A stretch of 46,372 nt of DNA, from the NCBI GenBank assembly GCA_964549335.1, contig CAZJUQ010000003.1, positions 1-46,372 on the forward strand, read 5' to 3'. The notes below the pieces were generated by a model. It was not told where the DNA came from. It saw only the letters and a program-made list of their open reading frames with translations, and made no database searches. The DNA comes from Sulfidibacterium sp964549335. GTDB lineage: Bacteria; Bacteroidota; Bacteroidia; Bacteroidales; F082. The first letter of the stretch is position 1. Each line of letters starts with the position of its first letter. Shown piece by piece: positions 42,255 to 46,372 of the stretch. Position numbers and translations under genes: made by a program.

Positions 42255-42840
42255 CGCATTGTATTTAACGGGGGTCGTTTTTTTGTACGGTTGCGGCGAT
42301 AAATTGGAAGGAACGTTCTACCTTTCACCCGAAGCAAAAAAATATATGATAGATACAACTGTTACGTCCTTTAAAATGGTTGATAATAACGGTATTACCG
42401 AAGAATTTTTTGTGGACGGAAGTGTATGGTACACTACACACCATTATTTTGATGAATGGGGAGTTGACGGAAAAGCATCAGGAGAAACTTACGCAATTGC
42501 TTATAACTCGTCTTTGAACAACTTTTTTTTCACCTTTGTTTTACGGGCGGGTATTGATTATTCGGAACTTGAAATGGAATGGAACCGGAAAGATATGGTT
42601 TTGTACAATTTTAAAACAAAAACGGTTGTGCAGGAGCCGAAACCCAAAATCGGATTTTTTGACACATTGACGGTTAAGGGAATTGAATATAAGAATATTA
42701 TAGAATTGGACTACTCGAATGTTAACGGTACTGATGATAATACTCCTCTAAAAACTTTTATTTCGGGGGAAAAAGGATTGATAAAAATTGAATTGAAAAA
42801 TAATATAACACTTGAAAGAATAGCTGAAAATACACAATAA
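42229..42840 (+). CDS. Lipoprotein of unknown function, paralogue of its neighbour
   Basis: This encodes 203 residues with a lipoprotein signal ending in the lipobox VFLYGC (Cys22). The start ATG lies inside the previous gene, 26 bases before its stop. The mature protein contains THHYFDEWGVDGKASGE and FDTLTVKGIEYKNI, which match the partner's layout but without its CxxxCC cluster. Its function is unknown. Similar paired lipoproteins occur next to T9SS proteins in other Bacteroidota; whether these act together is inference. Confidence 0.72.
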   Translation: MKRIQLIISALYLTGVVFLYGCGDKLEGTFYLSPEAKKYMIDTTVTSFKMVDNNGITEEFFVDGSVWYTTHHYFDEWGVDGKASGETYAIAYNSSLNNFFFTFVLRAGIDYSELEMEWNRKDMVLYNFKTKTVVQEPKPKIGFFDTLTVKGIEYKNIIELDYSNVNGTDDNTPLKTFISGEKGLIKIELKNNITLERIAENTQ

Positions 42841-43327
42841 CGATTTTTTTAATTATTAAAAGAATTAAGAACAAACATAGTTATTGTACCTGAAATGGAA
42901 ATTCTTTAAATTTAATACCGGAACGCTATTTTGAAAAGGGTTTCCGAAACACATGCCACGCATATGAAAACATGAAAATCATTAAAATTATCGAAATAGA
43001 TAAAAAAACCTTTTTTAAGCGGTAAATTTAATAAAAAATTCCTGTAAACGGTTGTAAGTTACTTCTGTAATAATGTCCTGTAAATTTGCGGTATCTGCTG
43101 TTAACGGTTGCCCCTTCTTAAAAATATGCCCGTAACGATATTCCTGAAAATTGTTTAACAGGCGGCAAATTAGTGTATTATGCGTTTTGGCGGTATAATT
43201 TTTTCTGTATTTTTTTTGAAAAATTAAAAAAAATATTACTTTTGTGGCAACACATTCCAAAATTGGATTGGTGTATTGTTGTTTTTAACGAAAAATTTAT
43301 TTTAATTACTAACTAATTCAATTACTT
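42841..43327. other. Intergenic region with promoter and an unexplained minus-strand frame
   Basis: This holds the promoter of the last gene. A minus-strand frame at 43015-43260 (81 codons) ends ITEVTYNRLQEFFIKF. I do not recognise it, and its start overlaps the plus-strand promoter, so I do not call it a gene. Nothing else is recognised. Confidence 0.4.
43215..43244 (+). promoter_or_regulatory. Promoter of the giant secreted protein
   Basis: TTTG at 43215-43218 and TACTTTTG at 43237-43244 are separated by 18 bases, close to the Bacteroidota optimum. The leader to the ATG at 43328 is about 80 bases. The intact promoter argues that the gene is, or recently was, expressed. Confidence 0.65.
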
Positions 43328-46300
43328 ATGAGAAATTTTACAAAAAGATTATGGCTGACATTAGCTTTGCTTGTGTCGGTCGTTTTGTATTTGCACAGGA
43401 CTTCTCGCACATGACACCTGCCGAGAGGGAAATGGCAAATACGATTAAGCAGCAGCCCCCTGCACAAGGGCAAGTGACCTCTACTATGGCGGCAACGCCA
43501 ATTTCCACATTCCCCTTCGATATTGATTTCGAGGGAGGTACTTTTCCTGCAGAGATTGAAGCAACGGCAGGTACCGGAGCCAATATTGGCGTTCAGGATT
43601 ATGCTGCCAACGGCTCCTCTTACGGTGCTTCACTGGAAGGGAATACCTATTCTGGATGGCATTATCCCTACAATACGGGTGACGCGGCATTTAACAACTC
43701 ACCTACTCATATTGCCTCCATGAATATGGAAATTCATCCCGACCCTGCACAAACGGGAATGATTTTTATGACCTTCGATTTGAGGCAAAACTATTCTTAC
43801 AATAAAAACTATTCATGGTTCAGAGTTACTGTGAACGGTACTCCCATTCCCGATGTTGACGGAAATATTTATCATCAGCCTTCAACACCCGAAAGTGACG
43901 ACTGGGTAACTTACACATACGACCTTTCTCCATATCAAGGATCTAATTTCGATTTGGCAATTCAAACCGCAAATAAATATTACTACCATTACTATCAAGG
44001 TGGTGATGTTGCCATGGTTGATAACATCCATTTCGAATATATCGCCGTAGGAACCATCGAAGGTCATGTATATGCCAACGGTTCACCTTTGGAAAATGCT
44101 ACCGTAGGTATCGTTGACCTCGGTGTTACCTATACCGATGCAAGCGGATATTACTCGTTCCCCAATATTCTCACGGGCGACTATCAAGTATATGCATTTA
44201 TGGATGGAATGAACCAGGATTCGGCATCGGTAACACTTACCGCCGGACAAACCTTGGTTCAGGATTTCGATTTGACACCTCCTATAATGATAATAAGCCC
44301 GTTGAGCTTTACAGAGACTTTGAATCCCGAAGAGTATCTTACCGATTTCCAGGGCATTCAAAATGCGGGAGCAGGTGGTCTGTACTGGTCGGCTACCATT
44401 CAGTATCCTACTAAAAACACAAATGCCTCTTATCCGAAATACGGTATCGGACAAGCAGAAATAGAATACGGACAGGTAAACGACCCGTTAGCTACCGACC
44501 GTAAATCGGCAAACGACCATGTGGTAAGCATGAGCGGTAGCCGTGATGTAGGTGATGTGGTTCAGCAATTTACCCCTCAAGGATTACAAGCATGGGGTAT
44601 CTGTTTCGACGGAACATACCTTTATGTCACAGACCCATTTGGCGGTCAGGGTAATATTATCCATCAAATGAATACCGACGGAACAACTACCGGATACACT
44701 ATAAATGCCAATTTCGGAGGTTCCTGGATAGGTGACATGTCAAGCGACGGTACATATATTTATGCTTGTAACGTTGGTGGCGATAATGCCATTAAAGTTA
44801 TTGATATAGCTACCGGTACTCTTGTTAATTCAATTTCTGGTGCATGGACATCAACAAGCCAACGCGGTTTGGGCCACGACGAGATAAACGACGAATTCTA
44901 TATCGGTGGCTGGAACAGCGATAATATTTGGCGCGTGGATGCTTCTGGCGCTACTATTTCCGAACATTCCGAAAACGGTGTAAGCGGTTTGGCTTATCAC
45001 CCTCAGGGCGGACCCGATGCCACAGGTTCGTTATGGGTTGTTGATAACGATCCTGCCGACCCCGTGAATGAATACGACCCTAATAACGGTTGGGCACTGT
45101 TGCAAAACTTTACCATCCCGGGAGGTTCCGGACATAGTGGAGCCGGTCTCGGACTAAATGGAAACGGTAACCTTTGGATTGTTAATCAGGGAAACAACGT
45201 TGTTTATGAAGTAGAGACTGGTGAACCTCTTACTTTAGGACCAAATTGGTTAAGCCTTAGCCAGTACAGTGGTCATGTTGCAGCCAGCGGCGGTTCCATG
45301 ACAATAGGTGTAAACTTCGACGCCAGCGGTACACAAGCAGGTGACGTTTATACGGCAGATATTATCTATTCCGCCGATCCTAACGTATCGCAAACCACAG
45401 TTCCCGTAACCATGATCGTTGCAGGTGATCCTTTGACACCCTGTACCGATTTGGAAGCCACATTGGTAAGCCAGGTTACCGGACAGGTTGATCTTACATG
45501 GACATACGCTCCCACAATGGACCCCACGTTCCAGTACTTCTTAATTCGCAGGAACGGCACACCCATTGCAAATACCACCAACACTACCTATACCGATATG
45601 TTACCCGCTTACGGAACATATTCATATACGGTAGCAGCAGTATATGCCGAAGGAGAAACCACTCCCGCAGGACCTGCCGTTGTTGACTGGTTAATTCCCG
45701 CACTGTGCTATACTCCCGCATCGCTTTACAATGAGCAGTGGCCCGACGTTCAAGAGCAAGTAACCTTGACATTGGAAAACTGCGGCGACGGAACATTGGC
45801 ATTTTCATTCCCCGATTATCTTAACAACAACAGGGGATTCTCATGTAACAATCAAGTTGCTTTGTACGATTCGTACGGTGACGGTTGGAACGGCGGAGCC
45901 CTCGACGTACTTGTTAACGGCGTTGTTGTTCTCGATCATATCACTTTGAACAGTGGTTCGGGACCCGAATATTTCTCGTTCCCCGTTGAAGGAGGCGATG
46001 ATATCAGCACCGTTTATTATCCCGGCAGCTGGTCGAACGAAAATTCATACGACCTCATTGACGGCGACGGAAACGTAATGTACCATTCGGGTAACTCCAG
46101 CATACCTCCCGGCATAGTATTCGGTACCTGTCCTGTTCCCAGCTTTATAGTTGACGTGGAACCCGCACAGGGACAAATTCTTTCGGGAGAGACCATGGAA
46201 ATCACCCTTACTTACAGTTCGGCAGGATTCCCCGTTGGCGACTATGACGAATATTTGCACATAGAGACCAACGACCCCGACCACGAAGTTGACAGCATTT

Positions 46301-46372
46301 TGAACACCATGCATGTTTATACTCCCGCACAGTTGTACGGTACAGTAACCGACTGCAACACGGGTGCACCCA
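43328..46372 (+). pseudogene. Giant secreted multidomain protein, frameshift in signal peptide, cut by window edge
   Basis: The ATG at 43328 starts a signal peptide (MRNFTKRLWLTLALLVSV), but the frame ends at a TGA at 43412. The main frame (codon starts one base earlier) is open from before 43381 to the window end without a stop. Adding one G near 43381 joins them as LLVSVGFVFAQDFSHM, a normal signal peptide with an AQ cleavage site. Joined, at least 1015 residues are visible: a jelly-roll-like N-domain (about 63-240), a regulatory-like domain at VGTIEGHVYANG (about 241-319), an NHL-like propeller (about 411-635), an Fn3-like module shared with the propeller proteins (about 706-786), DSYGDGWNGG (about 847), and another regulatory-like domain starting at about 1005. 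It is probably a T9SS cargo, though its C-terminus is outside the window. The missing base may be real or an assembly error. Confidence 0.75.

Noticed and set aside
43015..43260. Minus-strand 81-codon frame upstream of the giant secreted protein
   Set aside because: Its start overlaps a good plus-strand promoter. A vague resemblance to small helical HEPN-type domains was too weak to report as a gene.

Overview
This window looks like the chromosome of an anaerobic, fermentative member of the Bacteroidota, probably of the Bacteroidales group. The support is direct. Several secreted proteins end in type IX secretion (T9SS) sorting domains, MurF and Alr are fused, promoters carry the Bacteroidota -7 element TAnnTTTG, and genes mostly lack Shine-Dalgarno sequences. 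No rRNA, tRNA, CRISPR array or insertion sequence was recognised.

Layout. Positions 1-79 hold the 5' end of glyS on the minus strand, followed by a gap with a decayed HTH-antitoxin fragment. Positions 731-9013 (mostly plus strand) encode an outer-membrane barrel, a ComF-like phosphoribosyltransferase, a convergent carboxypeptidase-regulatory-like protein, a small T9SS protein, tadA, purE, pdxA and murF-alr. Then come hflX and rpe (minus) and a divergent 992-residue protein with a receiver-like domain and a PEP-synthase-type ATP-binding domain but no PEP-transfer domains. Positions 14337-15666 are mrp-nfu. Positions 15838-21370 are a complete rnfBCDGEA operon with an alkyltransferase-like gene at its end. 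After two minor genes comes a fermentation island: pta, a 3-hydroxyacyl-CoA dehydrogenase-like gene, ackA and yqeY (minus), then DUF4271, hemD and ispE, then ptb-buk (plus). Positions 32757-46372 are an exported-protein region: two tandem paralogous six-Asp-box propeller proteins, an Omp28-like thioredoxin-fold protein, two overlapping paralogous lipoproteins, and a giant secreted protein that runs off the window and has a frameshift in its signal peptide.

How the parts fit. Acetyl-phosphate (pta/ackA) and butyryl-phosphate (ptb/buk) routes make ATP and dispose of acyl-CoA. The Rnf complex couples ferredoxin and NAD to an ion gradient. I found a perfect TTGTTAA-N4-TTAACAA palindrome upstream of pta and a one-mismatch copy overlapping the -7 box of ptb. 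Both fit the operator of the NADH-sensing repressor Rex, and weaker related repeats lie upstream of rnfB. This suggests a redox-controlled fermentation regulon and is the observation I would check first.

The other main points are the incomplete PEP-synthase-like protein, the hydroxyacyl-CoA dehydrogenase with an altered active-site Asn, the Cys-less MGMT homologue, the six-Asp-box paralogues and the signal-peptide frameshift.
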